This document shows positions 8,161 to 16,406 of a stretch of DNA of 42,987 nt, in pieces (position 1 is the first letter of the stretch; every line of letters starts with the position of its first letter). The notes below the pieces were generated by a model, which saw only the letters and a list, made by a program, of their open reading frames with translations, did no database searches and was not told where the DNA came from. The position numbers and the translations under genes were made by a program. The stretch lies in contig DATCDR010000069.1 of assembly GCA_036510575.1 (NCBI GenBank), positions 1-42,987 on the forward strand. The letters are read 5' to 3'. This DNA is from DATCDR01 sp036510575. Lineage in GTDB: Bacteria > Actinomycetota > Acidimicrobiia > Acidimicrobiales > Bog-793.

Positions 8161-9291
8161 TTAGGCCAGACGCTCGACGACGTAATCGATGCAAGTGGTC
8201 AGCGCTTCGATGTCGCTTGGGTCAACGCCGGGGAACATCGCCACGCGAAGTTGGTTGCGACCGAGCTTGCGATACGGCTCGGTGTCCACGATCCCGTTTT
8301 GGCGAAGCGCCTTCGCGATCAGCGCCGCGTCGATACTCTCGTCGAAGTCGATGGTCCCGATGACGTGGCTGCGCTCATCGGGCTTGGCGACGAACGGCGT
8401 GGCGACGCTTGACTGCTCGGCCCAGCCGTAGAGCGTCTCGGCAGAGCGGTCAGATCGAGATGCCGTCCACTCGAGGCCACCTTCCGCGTTGAACCAGTCG
8501 AGCTGCTCGGCGAGGAGGAACAGCGTCACGAGCGCCGGCGTGTTGTAGGTCTGCTCCAGTCGGGAGTTGTCGATCGCGATGTTGAGGTCCAAGATCGCCG
8601 GGATGTGCCGACCGGTGGCGGCGATTGCGGCGCTGCGCTCGAGCGCGGCAGGTGAGAGCGCCGCTAACCAGAGACCACCATCTGATCCGAACGACTTCTG
8701 CGGTGCGAAGTAGTACGCGTCGGTCTCGCTCGGATCGAATCGGATACCGCCTGCGGCCGAGGTGGCGTCGACGAGCACGAGGCCGTCGGCGACGCTCCCG
8801 TCGTCGTGGCGTGGCCGGAGGAGCTCCATCTGGACTCCGGTCGAGGTCTCGTTCTGGGTGAGGCAGTACGTGTCAACGCTCGCGTCAGCAATCGCGTCGG
8901 GGTGAGTGCCTGCTTCGGACTCAAGCACAGTCGGGGCGCCGATAAATGGTGCCTGTTCGGCGGCTTGGGCGAACTTCGAGGAGAACTCACCGAAGGAGAG
9001 GTGCTGGCTCTTCTCGTTTATAAGGCAGAAGGTTGCGATGTCCCAAAAAGCGGTCGCGCCGCCGTTTCCGAGCACGATCTCGTATCCCTCTGGAAGCCCG
9101 AAAAACGTGACGAGACCCTCTCGAACGCGTTTGACCATGTTCTTCACTGGCGCCTGGCGATGCGAGGTCCCGATGTAGGACTTTCCCGTTTCGATGAGCG
9201 CCTGGAGGCTTGACGAGCGCACTCGCGAGGGTCCGGCGCCGAATCTCCCGTCGACCGGTTTGATCGCGGTGGGGATCTCGATGTCTGGCAT
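8161..9291 (-). CDS. serC: Phosphoserine aminotransferase
   Basis: The 376-residue enzyme transfers an amino group from glutamate to 3-phosphohydroxypyruvate, the second step of serine synthesis. The N-terminus MPDIEIPTAIKPVDGRFGAG and the PLP-lysine region (FAPQKSFGSDGGLWLAALSP) match the actinobacterial form, as do the GNGGATAFWDIATF and TSTGVQ segments. AGGAGG just before the ATG at 9291 fixes the start; the frame stays open further upstream but without a site. It is divergent from an aspartate-type aminotransferase, 70 bp apart, and serA lies beyond that, so the serine pathway genes are grouped. Confidence 0.95.
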   Translation of the reverse strand: MPDIEIPTAIKPVDGRFGAGPSRVRSSSLQALIETGKSYIGTSHRQAPVKNMVKRVREGLVTFFGLPEGYEIVLGNGGATAFWDIATFCLINEKSQHLSFGEFSSKFAQAAEQAPFIGAPTVLESEAGTHPDAIADASVDTYCLTQNETSTGVQMELLRPRHDDGSVADGLVLVDATSAAGGIRFDPSETDAYYFAPQKSFGSDGGLWLAALSPAALERSAAIAATGRHIPAILDLNIAIDNSRLEQTYNTPALVTLFLLAEQLDWFNAEGGLEWTASRSDRSAETLYGWAEQSSVATPFVAKPDERSHVIGTIDFDESIDAALIAKALRQNGIVDTEPYRKLGRNQLRVAMFPGVDPSDIEALTTCIDYVVERLA

Positions 9292-9361
9292 TACTTCCTC
9301 CTGTGATCGACTCGCCGTGCGCGTTTTTTGCTTGTCCCCCGCCTGTGTAAGCATTGCAGGT

Positions 9362-10606
9362 ATGGCAACCTTGGCTGACATCAGTTTCGACCCAACCGTG
9401 CCGCGCCCGCGTATTTCGCGGCGAGTTGGCCGCGTCGCTCCGTCCGCGACGTTGGCTATCGATGCCAAGGCCAAGGCGCTTAAGGCATCTGGTCTCGACA
9501 TTGTCGGCTTCGGCGCCGGCGAGCCGGACTTTCCTACGCCGGACGCGATCGTCGAGGCCGCCGTCGCTGCCTGCAGGGACGAGGCGAATCACCGCTACAC
9601 GCCGACCGCCGGGCTCCTCGAGCTCCGGCAGGCGATCGCGGACAAGACCAAGCGGGACTCGGGTTACGCGGTGAGCGCGATGCAGGTGCTCGTGACCAAC
9701 GGTGGCAAGCACGCGATTGCGAACGCGTTCGCAACGATCCTCGATCCCGGCGACGAGGTTCTCGTCCCAGCGCCGTACTGGACGACCTACCCCGAATCGA
9801 TTGAGCTCGCCGGTGGCGTGCCGGTCGTCATCCCAACCGACGCCGCCAGCGGATTCAAGGTGACCGTCGAGCAACTCGAGCAGTACTCGACTCCCCGGAC
9901 CAAGCTGTTGCTGTTCGTATCGCCGTCCAACCCGACCGGCGCGGTCTACCGGCGCGACGAGATCGCGGCGCTCGGCAGCTTCGCCGCCGAGAAGGGCTGG
10001 TGGGTCCTCACCGACGAGATCTACGAGCACCTGGTCTATGGCGACGCCGAGCAGCACTCGATGCCGGTGGTGGTGCCAGAGCTCGCGGATCGCTGCATTG
10101 TCGTGAACGGCGTCGCAAAGACCTACGCGATGACCGGTTGGCGACTTGGCTGGATGATCGCTCCGCTCGACATCATCGAGGCAGCGACCAACCTGCAGTC
10201 CCAGGAGACCTCGAACGTCAACAACGTGGCGCAACGCGCGGCGCTTCGGGCGGTGTCGGGTGACCTCTCGGCGGTGGCGATGATGCGTGAGTCCTTCGAC
10301 CGACGACGTCGGATCATCCATCAGCTGCTCTCGTCGATTCCCGGCGTGATCTGCCCCGTTCCCGAGGGCGCGTTCTACGCGTTCCCCTCCTTCGAGGGCC
10401 TACTCGGCAAGGAGATCAGGGGCAAGCGGTCGACGAATACGCTCGAGCTCGCCGAGGTAGTCCTCGAGGAGGCGATGGTGGCATTCGTGCCAGGCGAGGC
10501 GTTCGGTGCACCTGGTTATGCGCGGTTCTCCTATGCGGTCGCTGAGGCAGATGTCATCAAGGGCGTGAACCGCGTCGGTGAGCTCTTCGCCGAGGCCAAG
10601 CCCTAA
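9362..10606 (+). CDS. Class I aspartate-type aminotransferase
   Basis: The 414-residue PLP enzyme belongs to the aspartate aminotransferase Ib-like subgroup (FGAGEPDFPTPDAI, TNGGKHAIANAFATILDPGD, PAPYWTTYPESI, SPSNPTGAVY, and the PLP-lysine motif VNGVAKTYAMTGWRLGW). Aspartate/2-oxoglutarate exchange is likely, and some members also take prephenate or aromatic substrates. The ATG at 9362 begins where similarity starts; upstream in-frame codons run into the divergent serC promoter. No strong ribosome site is seen. AAGCAT lies 7 nt before the ATG, so a leaderless start is possible. Its neighbours suggest a role in amino acid synthesis. Confidence 0.92.
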   Translation: MATLADISFDPTVPRPRISRRVGRVAPSATLAIDAKAKALKASGLDIVGFGAGEPDFPTPDAIVEAAVAACRDEANHRYTPTAGLLELRQAIADKTKRDSGYAVSAMQVLVTNGGKHAIANAFATILDPGDEVLVPAPYWTTYPESIELAGGVPVVIPTDAASGFKVTVEQLEQYSTPRTKLLLFVSPSNPTGAVYRRDEIAALGSFAAEKGWWVLTDEIYEHLVYGDAEQHSMPVVVPELADRCIVVNGVAKTYAMTGWRLGWMIAPLDIIEAATNLQSQETSNVNNVAQRAALRAVSGDLSAVAMMRESFDRRRRIIHQLLSSIPGVICPVPEGAFYAFPSFEGLLGKEIRGKRSTNTLELAEVVLEEAMVAFVPGEAFGAPGYARFSYAVAEADVIKGVNRVGELFAEAKP

Positions 10607-10786
10607 ACGACGTTTTCGGTAACTGCCGGCTCGCGGTCGCGCCCCGGTTGGACGAGTAACGGCGAGCGCGAGTTCGCCCAAGATGTAGGAAACTGCTGGG
10701 GTAACTCACGTCCGCGCGCGACGCGCAGCTCGCCTAACTACACACGATGTCATCGCTGAGTCTGAATATGGGAAGGAATCACGTCA

Positions 10787-12355
10787 ATGAGGATCCTGGT
10801 AACCGAGAAGCTCGCGCCGAGCGGTCTCGATGCGATGGCTCTGGCAGGTCACGACGTCGACGTGCAGCTCGACCTCAGCCCAGAGGCGCTCTGTGAGGCG
10901 ATCAAGGGCGCGCACGCACTCGTCGTCCGGTCAGCCACCAAGGTGACCGCATCTGTCCTCGAGGCTGGAACTGACTTGATCGTCGTTGGCCGCGCCGGCG
11001 TAGGTATCGACAACGTCGACGCGGAGGCCGCGACCCAACGCGGCGTGATGGTAGTGAACGCGCCCGAGTCGAACATCGTCTCCGCCGCGGAGCACGCGTT
11101 CGCGCTCTTGCTCGCACAGGCTCGAAATATCCCCCAGGCACACTCCGCCCTCGTCGCTGGACGCTGGGAGCGGTCGAAGTGGGAGGGTGTCGAGCTACTC
11201 GGAAAGACGCTCGGCATAGTCGGACTCGGTCGTATCGGCGCGCTGATAGCGCACCGTGCGCAGGCGTTCGGTATGCGCTGCATCGCCTACGACCCCTACA
11301 TAACCCCGGAGCGCGCGGCGCAACTCGACGTCGAGCTCCGCACCCTCGACGAGGTTGTCGCGGAGGCGGATTTCGTGACGATCCACCTCCCGAAGACCAA
11401 AGAGACCACCGGGCTGTTCGGCGCGGAACTCTTTGCCAAGGCCAAGCCGACGCTTCGCATCATCAACGCGGCGAGAGGCGGCATCATCGACGAGCAGGCA
11501 CTCGCGCAAGCGATCTCCGCGGGTCAGATCGCTGGAGCGGCGATCGACGTCTTCGAGGCGGAGCCGACCACCGAGTCGCCACTGTTCGCGCTCGATCGCG
11601 TGGTCGTCACGCCACACCTCGGCGCGTCGACCGGAGAGGCGCAGGACAAAGCAGGCGAGCAGATCGCCGAGCAGATCATCTTGGCCCTAAACGGCGATTT
11701 CGTTCCGTTCGCGGTCAACGTCTCGGCGAGAGGCGCCTCGGCAGCGGTGCGTCCCTACATTGGCCTCGCCGAACGACTCGGCCGATTCTTCGGCGCGCTG
11801 ACGCTCGACGTCGCAAGCGAGATCGAGGTGGAGTACCAAGGTGCGCTCTCACTCGAGGAGACCAGCATGCTCACGCTCTCGGTGATGAAGGGCCTCTTCG
11901 CTCAGTCGAGCGACGAGGCGGTCTCCTACGTGAACGCACCGCTGCTCGCCGAAGGGCACGGCGTCTCGCTTCGAGAAGTGAAGACGGCGCAGTCGCCTGA
12001 TCACCTGAGCATGATTACGGTTCGTTCGAGCGAGCACTCCGTTGCCGGGACCTTGGTCGCAGGCGACAGCTCGAAGCCGCAGATCGTCTCGGTGGACGAC
12101 CACTCTGTCGAGGTATCACCGACGGAGTTCATGTTGGTGGTTCGAAATGACGATCGGCCGGGCATGATCGGCGTTGTAGGGACCGCGGTCGGAGCTGCAG
12201 GTGTCAGCATCGTCAACATGGCGGTCGGTCAGACCCAAGGCGGGGGCACGGCGATGATGGTGCTGGCACTGGATCGGCCACTTGGGGCCGAGGTCGTCGA
12301 GGAGCTTCGAGCTTCAGACGGCATTCAAGCCGTCAGCCCGGTAAACGTGATCTGA
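10787..12355 (+). CDS. serA: D-3-phosphoglycerate dehydrogenase (long form)
   Basis: The 522-residue enzyme oxidises 3-phosphoglycerate to 3-phosphohydroxypyruvate, the first step of serine synthesis. The split catalytic domain surrounds a Rossmann domain with LGIVGLGRIGALIA. Catalytic Arg, Glu and His are seen in NAARGGIIDEQ, DVFEAEP and TPHLGAST. After residue 320 comes the allosteric substrate-binding (ASB) domain, then a C-terminal ACT domain (NDDRPGMIGVVGTAVGAAGV), as in the long type I enzyme of mycobacteria. ACT domains of this form usually bind serine as feedback inhibitor. GGAAGGA at 10771-10777 precedes the ATG. It lies 180 bp after the aminotransferase and probably has its own promoter. 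Confidence 0.97.
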   Translation: MRILVTEKLAPSGLDAMALAGHDVDVQLDLSPEALCEAIKGAHALVVRSATKVTASVLEAGTDLIVVGRAGVGIDNVDAEAATQRGVMVVNAPESNIVSAAEHAFALLLAQARNIPQAHSALVAGRWERSKWEGVELLGKTLGIVGLGRIGALIAHRAQAFGMRCIAYDPYITPERAAQLDVELRTLDEVVAEADFVTIHLPKTKETTGLFGAELFAKAKPTLRIINAARGGIIDEQALAQAISAGQIAGAAIDVFEAEPTTESPLFALDRVVVTPHLGASTGEAQDKAGEQIAEQIILALNGDFVPFAVNVSARGASAAVRPYIGLAERLGRFFGALTLDVASEIEVEYQGALSLEETSMLTLSVMKGLFAQSSDEAVSYVNAPLLAEGHGVSLREVKTAQSPDHLSMITVRSSEHSVAGTLVAGDSSKPQIVSVDDHSVEVSPTEFMLVVRNDDRPGMIGVVGTAVGAAGVSIVNMAVGQTQGGGTAMMVLALDRPLGAEVVEELRASDGIQAVSPVNVI

Positions 12356-12412
12356 AACGAGAGCCCGCGCTACGGGCGGCGCTTCGGGCCGCGCATACCC
12401 GCGCGCTTGACG

Positions 12413-12437
12413 GGTAGTGGGTCAAAGTCCCACTACC
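12413..12437. repeat. 9-bp perfect inverted repeat before the leuA promoter
   Basis: GGTAGTGGG (12413-12421) and CCCACTACC (12429-12437) are separated by 7 nt. The copy of GCTTGACG at 12438-12445 contains the predicted leuA -35 box, and an identical copy lies at 12405-12412, immediately before the palindrome. Without a T-run it is a weak serA terminator; its position next to the -35 makes it a candidate operator. Confidence 0.6.
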
Positions 12438-12439
12438 GC

Positions 12440-12468
12440 TTGACGCCTGGGCATTGCTCTGCGACCAT
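12440..12468 (+). promoter_or_regulatory. Predicted promoter of the leuA leader
   Basis: TTGACG (12440-12445), 17 nt, GACCAT (12463-12468), then 6 nt to the leader ATG at 12475. The -35 is close to consensus, and the -10 keeps A at position 2 and T at 6. The transcript would begin at or next to the leader start codon. Confidence 0.6.
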
Positions 12469-12474
12469 TTAGCG

Positions 12475-12513
12475 ATGACGATTTCTTGCTTTGACGGACT
12501 CCTCCTTACGTAA
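12475..12513 (+). CDS. leuA leader peptide
   Basis: The 12-codon frame encodes MTISCFDGLLLT and stops with TAA at 12511-12513. Codons 9-11 are three consecutive leucines (12499-12507), the usual mark of a leucine attenuator. No ribosome binding site precedes the ATG, and the predicted transcription start coincides with it, so translation is probably leaderless. One base after the stop begins a perfect 8-bp hairpin, followed by an intrinsic terminator. Stalling at the Leu codons under leucine shortage should change the folding and let polymerase read into leuA. Confidence 0.85.
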   Translation: MTISCFDGLLLT

Positions 12514-12514
12514 C

Positions 12515-12573
12515 GGCGAGCGCTAATCGCTCGCCACGACCTCCTGCGCCTTTGGCCGGGAGGTTTTTTATTT
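12515..12573 (+). terminator. leuA attenuator (hairpin plus intrinsic terminator)
   Basis: Hairpin one pairs GGCGAGCG (12515-12522) with CGCTCGCC (12528-12535) across a CTAAT loop. The terminator pairs bases 12539-12550 with 12554-12564 (an 8-bp stem, one bulged C, three more pairs, a TTT loop), followed by TTTTTTATTT. The Leu codon region (CTCCTCC, 12499-12505) could also pair with GGGAGG of the terminator, one possible switch. leuA begins about 25 nt further on. Confidence 0.85.
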
Positions 12574-12598
12574 GCCGATGACGACCTGAAGGGTGACG

Positions 12599-14275
12599 AT
12601 GCCACCAGCCAACGTGACACCAAAACAGATGCCATTCGAGAAGTACCGCTCCTATGAGCCGGTGAACATCCCCGACCGAACGTGGCCATCGGCAGTGTTG
12701 GACCATGCCCCGATCTGGTGTGCGGTGGACCTCCGCGACGGTAACCAGGCGCTTATCGATCCGATGGATCGGTCCCGCAAGCTTCGGATGTTCCAGACCT
12801 TGGTGGCGATGGGCTTCAAGGAGATCGAGGTTGGCTTCCCGTCTGCGTCACAACCCGACTACGACTTCGTGCGCCTCTTGATCGAAGAGGACCTGATCCC
12901 CGATGACGTCTGGATACAGGTGCTCGTACAGTGCCGAAGCGAGCTCATCGAGCGCACCTATCGGTGCCTGCGCGGTGCCAAGAATGCGATTGTCCACTTC
13001 TACAACTCGACGTCGGTCCTGCAGCGTCGAGTCGTCTTCGGCCTCGACAAGGACGGCATCACGCGGATCGCAACAGGCGCGGCCGAGCAGTGCAGGTCGC
13101 TCGAGTCGACGCTTGTAGGAACGAATCTGCGTTATGAGTACTCACCTGAGTCCTTTACTGGCACCGAGATCGACTACTCCATCGAGATCTGCGCGGCGGT
13201 GATCGACGTGATCGACCCCACCCCGGAGGTGCCACTCGTCCTCAACCTGCCCGCCACAGTCGAGATGTCGACCCCGAACATCTACGTCGACCTGATCGAG
13301 TACTTCCATCGCCACATACCGCGGCGTGACTCGATCGTGTTGTCGCTCCACCCCCATAACGACCGCGGCTGCGCAATCGCCGCAGCCGAGCTCGGCCAGA
13401 TGGCCGGCGCGGACCGCGTCGAGGGATGTCTCTTCGGCAACGGTGAACGGACGGGGAACGTGGACCTGGTCACCTTGGCGTTGAACCTCTTCTCCCAAGG
13501 GATCGATCCGAAGCTCGACTTCTCCGACATCGACGCGGCGAGGCGAGTCGCTGAGTATTGCAACCGTCTGCCGGTGCACCCACGTCACCCCTACGTCGGC
13601 GATCTCGTATTTACCGCCTTCTCCGGATCGCACCAGGACGCGATCAAAAAAGGTATGGCTGCGCTTGCGGAGAGCTACGAGCTCTGGGAGGTACCGTATC
13701 TCCCGATCGACCCGCACCACGTGGGCCGGAGTTACGAGGCGGTTATCAGGGTCAACTCCCAGTCCGGCAAGGGAGGTGTGGCCTACATCATGGAGGTCGA
13801 ACACGGCCTGGTGCTGCCTCGTCGGCTCCAGATCGAGTTCTCCCAGGCGATCCAGCACGTCACAGAGGACACCGGGACCGAGATCTCACCGGCGGAGATG
13901 TGGAAGGTGTTCTCCGACGAGTATCTCGCCGCATCCGCGATCGAGCTCGTCGGACACGAGGTCACCCACAGCGGCGACGCCGACACGATCATGGCCCAGC
14001 TGCGCGTCGACGGCGACGAGGTGATGATCAAGGGCACGGCGAAGGGGCCGATCGCGGCGTTCGTCGCCGGACTTCGCGACGAGCTCGGTATCGAGATCGA
14101 TGTCCTCGACTACTCCGAGCATGCGGTCACCTCGGGCGCTGGCGCCAACGCCGTCGCATATGTCGAGACCAAGTCGCCCTCGGGCGCGACACGGTGGGGA
14201 GTCGGCGTCGACGAGAGCATTCTCACTGCAGGGCTTCGGGCGGTGGTTTCGGCTGTGAACGGCCGAACTGTCTGA
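12599..14275 (+). CDS. leuA: 2-isopropylmalate synthase
   Basis: The 558-residue enzyme condenses acetyl-CoA with 2-oxoisovalerate, the committed step to leucine. It is the long LeuA form. The TIM-barrel opens with CAVDLRDGNQALIDPMDRSR (metal and catalytic Asp-Arg), and includes HPHNDRGCAIAA (metal His pair) and LFGNGERTGNVDLV. After linker regions comes the C-terminal LeuA dimer domain (from about residue 430), which binds leucine for feedback inhibition. GAAGGG lies 5 nt before the ATG at 12599; a GTG at 12593 (two codons earlier) is less well spaced. It stands alone behind its attenuator, facing leuD, and the other leu genes are in separate transcripts. Confidence 0.97.
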   Translation: MPPANVTPKQMPFEKYRSYEPVNIPDRTWPSAVLDHAPIWCAVDLRDGNQALIDPMDRSRKLRMFQTLVAMGFKEIEVGFPSASQPDYDFVRLLIEEDLIPDDVWIQVLVQCRSELIERTYRCLRGAKNAIVHFYNSTSVLQRRVVFGLDKDGITRIATGAAEQCRSLESTLVGTNLRYEYSPESFTGTEIDYSIEICAAVIDVIDPTPEVPLVLNLPATVEMSTPNIYVDLIEYFHRHIPRRDSIVLSLHPHNDRGCAIAAAELGQMAGADRVEGCLFGNGERTGNVDLVTLALNLFSQGIDPKLDFSDIDAARRVAEYCNRLPVHPRHPYVGDLVFTAFSGSHQDAIKKGMAALAESYELWEVPYLPIDPHHVGRSYEAVIRVNSQSGKGGVAYIMEVEHGLVLPRRLQIEFSQAIQHVTEDTGTEISPAEMWKVFSDEYLAASAIELVGHEVTHSGDADTIMAQLRVDGDEVMIKGTAKGPIAAFVAGLRDELGIEIDVLDYSEHAVTSGAGANAVAYVETKSPSGATRWGVGVDESILTAGLRAVVSAVNGRTV

Positions 14276-14347
14276 GGTGCTCCGGAGCTAGGGAGGTTTG
14301 GCGCGAGCTACTCGATCGAATCGGACTTGCCAATTCGCGCGCTGCGG

Positions 14348-14947
14348 TCAGGCTCGGGCGGTCGGAAGAAGCACTCGTGACCGCTTGGACTCGAAATCGG
14401 CGATCTCGTCGGTGAACGCGAGCGTGACGCCGATGTCGTCGAGTCCACCGAGGAGGCGCAGTCGCGCGTCGTCGTCGAGCTCGAATGAGCTCGTCAGCCC
14501 GATCGCGGGGGCCTCGACGCTTCGGCGCTCGACGTCGATTGTGATCTCCAAGTTCGGATCCTTTTCGACCGCATCGAGCAGGGCCCGGTCGACTTCGGGC
14601 GTGACGATGACCGGCACGAGACCTGATCGCGTCGAGTTGTTGCGGAAGATGTCGCCGAACTTGGGGCTGATCACTGCCTTGAATCCGTAGTCATGCAGCG
14701 CCCAGACTGCGTGCTCACGCGACGAGCCGATACCAAAGCTCGGGCCGGCGATCAGAATCGTCGCCCCTGCATACTGCGGTTGGTTCAAGACGAAGTTCCG
14801 GTCGTCTCGCCATTCGGCGAAGAGCCCCGCTCCGAATCCAGTGCGTTCTATGCGCTTTAGCCATTCCGAGGGGATGATCTGGTCGGTGTCGACGTCGGAG
14901 CGGTCCAGAGGAAGTGCGCGGCCGGTGATGCTTCGTACGGGTTCCAT
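14348..14947 (-). CDS. leuD: 3-isopropylmalate dehydratase, small subunit
   Basis: The 199-residue swivel-domain subunit pairs with LeuC to isomerise 2-isopropylmalate to 3-isopropylmalate. Family markers are ALPLDRSDVDTDQIIPSEWL at the N-terminus, GPSFGIGSSREHAVWALHDY and SPKFGDIFRNNSTRSGLVPV. The length is typical of the bacterial LeuD. It begins 6 bp after the leuC stop with a short AGGA site, so the two subunits are made from one message. It converges with leuA across a 72-bp gap holding a 10-bp palindrome (GCTCCGGAGC at 14279-14288) but no obvious terminator. Confidence 0.96.
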   Translation of the reverse strand: MEPVRSITGRALPLDRSDVDTDQIIPSEWLKRIERTGFGAGLFAEWRDDRNFVLNQPQYAGATILIAGPSFGIGSSREHAVWALHDYGFKAVISPKFGDIFRNNSTRSGLVPVIVTPEVDRALLDAVEKDPNLEITIDVERRSVEAPAIGLTSSFELDDDARLRLLGGLDDIGVTLAFTDEIADFESKRSRVLLPTARA

Positions 14948-14953
14948 GGTGTC

Positions 14954-16357
14954 CTAACTGAGGTCGGCCGGGCTTGCGAAGTGTCCGGCGATCGCGGTTG
15001 CAGCAGCGACTGCTGGCGAGACGAGGTGCGTCCTGCCCCCTCGTCCCTGTCGCCCTTCGAAGTTGCGGTTGGAGGTCGATGCGGCACGTTCGCCCGGTGA
15101 GAGCGTGTCGGGGTTCATCCCGAGACACATCGAACAGCCCGCCTCGCGCCACTCAAAGCCTGCCTCGAGGAATGTCTTGTCGAGCCCCTCGGCCTCGGCT
15201 TGAGCCTTGACGCGCTGTGATCCAGGTACCACCAGTGCGCGGACGCCAGACTTCACCTTGTGGCCGGCGACGACGCTCGCTGCAAGCCGAAGGTCCTCGA
15301 TCCTGCTGTTCGTGCACGAGCCGATGAACACGGTGTCGACCGGCACGTCGACGATCGCGGTGCCTGCCGCGAGGTCCATGTAGCGAAGTGCGCGTTCTGC
15401 AGCTTCGCGCTCGCCGGAATCGACGTACTCCGCCGGGTCGGGGATTCGCCCGTCGATCGGGATCACCTGACCTGGGTTCGTGCCCCACGTCACGTGCGGG
15501 CGGATCTCGGCGGCGTCGAGCGTGATGACGGTGTCGAACACGGCGTCCTCGTCGCTTCGAAGCGATCGCCAGTCCTCGACCGCTGCATCGAAGTCAACTC
15601 CTACCGGAGCTCGGTCCCTGCCGCGCAGGTACTCGAAGGTCACGTCGTCTGGCGCGACCATCCCGGCGCGAGCGCCCGCCTCGATCGACATGTTGCAAAG
15701 CGTCATGCGGCCTTCCATCGAGAGTGCCTCGATCGCGCTCCCGCGGTACTCGATGACGTGGCCGATCCCACCTCCCGTACCAAGCCTGCCGATGATCGCG
15801 AGCGTGATGTCCTTGGCCGTTACTCCCGGCGGAATAACGCCGTTGACCTCGACGGCCATCGTCTTTGGCAAGCGCTGCGGCAGCGTCTGGGTGGCGAGCA
15901 CGTGCTCGACCTCTGACGTGCCGATCCCGAATGCGAGCGCTCCGAATGCACCATGGGTCGACGTGTGACTGTCGCCGCAGACGATCACCATCCCAGGTTG
16001 GGTAACGCCCTGCTCTGGTCCGATGACGTGGACGATGCCCTGGTTCGGGTGGCCCATCGGGTAGAGCGTGATACCGAACTCGGCACAGTTGGCGTCGAGC
16101 GCCTCGAGCTGCTTCCTCGAGATCTCGTCCGCGATCGGCTTGTCGATGTCCTTGGTCGGCACGTTGTGGTCCGCAGTCGCAAGCGTCAGGTCGGGTCGAC
16201 GAACCGTCCGGCCTTCCATGCGCAGTCCCTCGAAGGCCTGGGGCGAGGTGACCTCGTGGACAAGGTGCAGGTCGATGTAGAGCAGGTCGGGCTCGTTGCC
16301 GTCGCCGTGATGGACCACGTGACGGTCCCAGACCTTCTCCGAAAGTGTCTTTCCCAC
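14954..16357 (-). CDS. leuC: 3-isopropylmalate dehydratase, large subunit
   Basis: The 467-residue aconitase-family protein holds the [4Fe-4S] cluster. The three cluster cysteines are in FIGSCTNSRIEDL (about 348) and AGCSMCLGMNPD (about 408 and 411). Other family segments are DLHLVHEVTSPQAF, CGDSHTSTHGAFGALAFGIG and EAGARAGMVAPDD. The start is GTG at 16357, preceded on its strand by AAGGAGA at good spacing. It follows greA by 49 bp on the same strand with a small hairpin between, and is followed closely by leuD. No leader peptide with leucine codons was found in front of it, unlike leuA and leuB. Confidence 0.97.
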   Translation of the reverse strand: MGKTLSEKVWDRHVVHHGDGNEPDLLYIDLHLVHEVTSPQAFEGLRMEGRTVRRPDLTLATADHNVPTKDIDKPIADEISRKQLEALDANCAEFGITLYPMGHPNQGIVHVIGPEQGVTQPGMVIVCGDSHTSTHGAFGALAFGIGTSEVEHVLATQTLPQRLPKTMAVEVNGVIPPGVTAKDITLAIIGRLGTGGGIGHVIEYRGSAIEALSMEGRMTLCNMSIEAGARAGMVAPDDVTFEYLRGRDRAPVGVDFDAAVEDWRSLRSDEDAVFDTVITLDAAEIRPHVTWGTNPGQVIPIDGRIPDPAEYVDSGEREAAERALRYMDLAAGTAIVDVPVDTVFIGSCTNSRIEDLRLAASVVAGHKVKSGVRALVVPGSQRVKAQAEAEGLDKTFLEAGFEWREAGCSMCLGMNPDTLSPGERAASTSNRNFEGRQGRGGRTHLVSPAVAAATAIAGHFASPADLS

Positions 16358-16379
16358 CGGTTCTCCTTGCCCGACTTGT

Positions 16380-16397
16380 CGCTACAACGCTGTAGCG
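16380..16397. repeat. 7-bp perfect hairpin between greA and leuC
   Basis: CGCTACA (16380-16386) and TGTAGCG (16391-16397) with a 4-nt loop lie in the 49-bp gap. There is no T-run in the direction of greA-leuC. It could be a weak greA terminator, an RNA processing site or an operator for leuCD. Confidence 0.5.
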
Positions 16398-16406
16398 GAC
16401 CTGCAG

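Noticed and set aside
8987..10321. A 444-codon reverse open frame across the aminotransferase and the start of serC.
   Set aside because: It covers the clear aspartate-type aminotransferase on the other strand, its translation is Arg/His-rich with no domain, and it runs through the serC start region.
10607..10786. A riboswitch or attenuator before serA.
   Set aside because: No leader frame with serine codons, no terminator hairpin with T-run, and no recognised riboswitch core were seen in these 180 bases.
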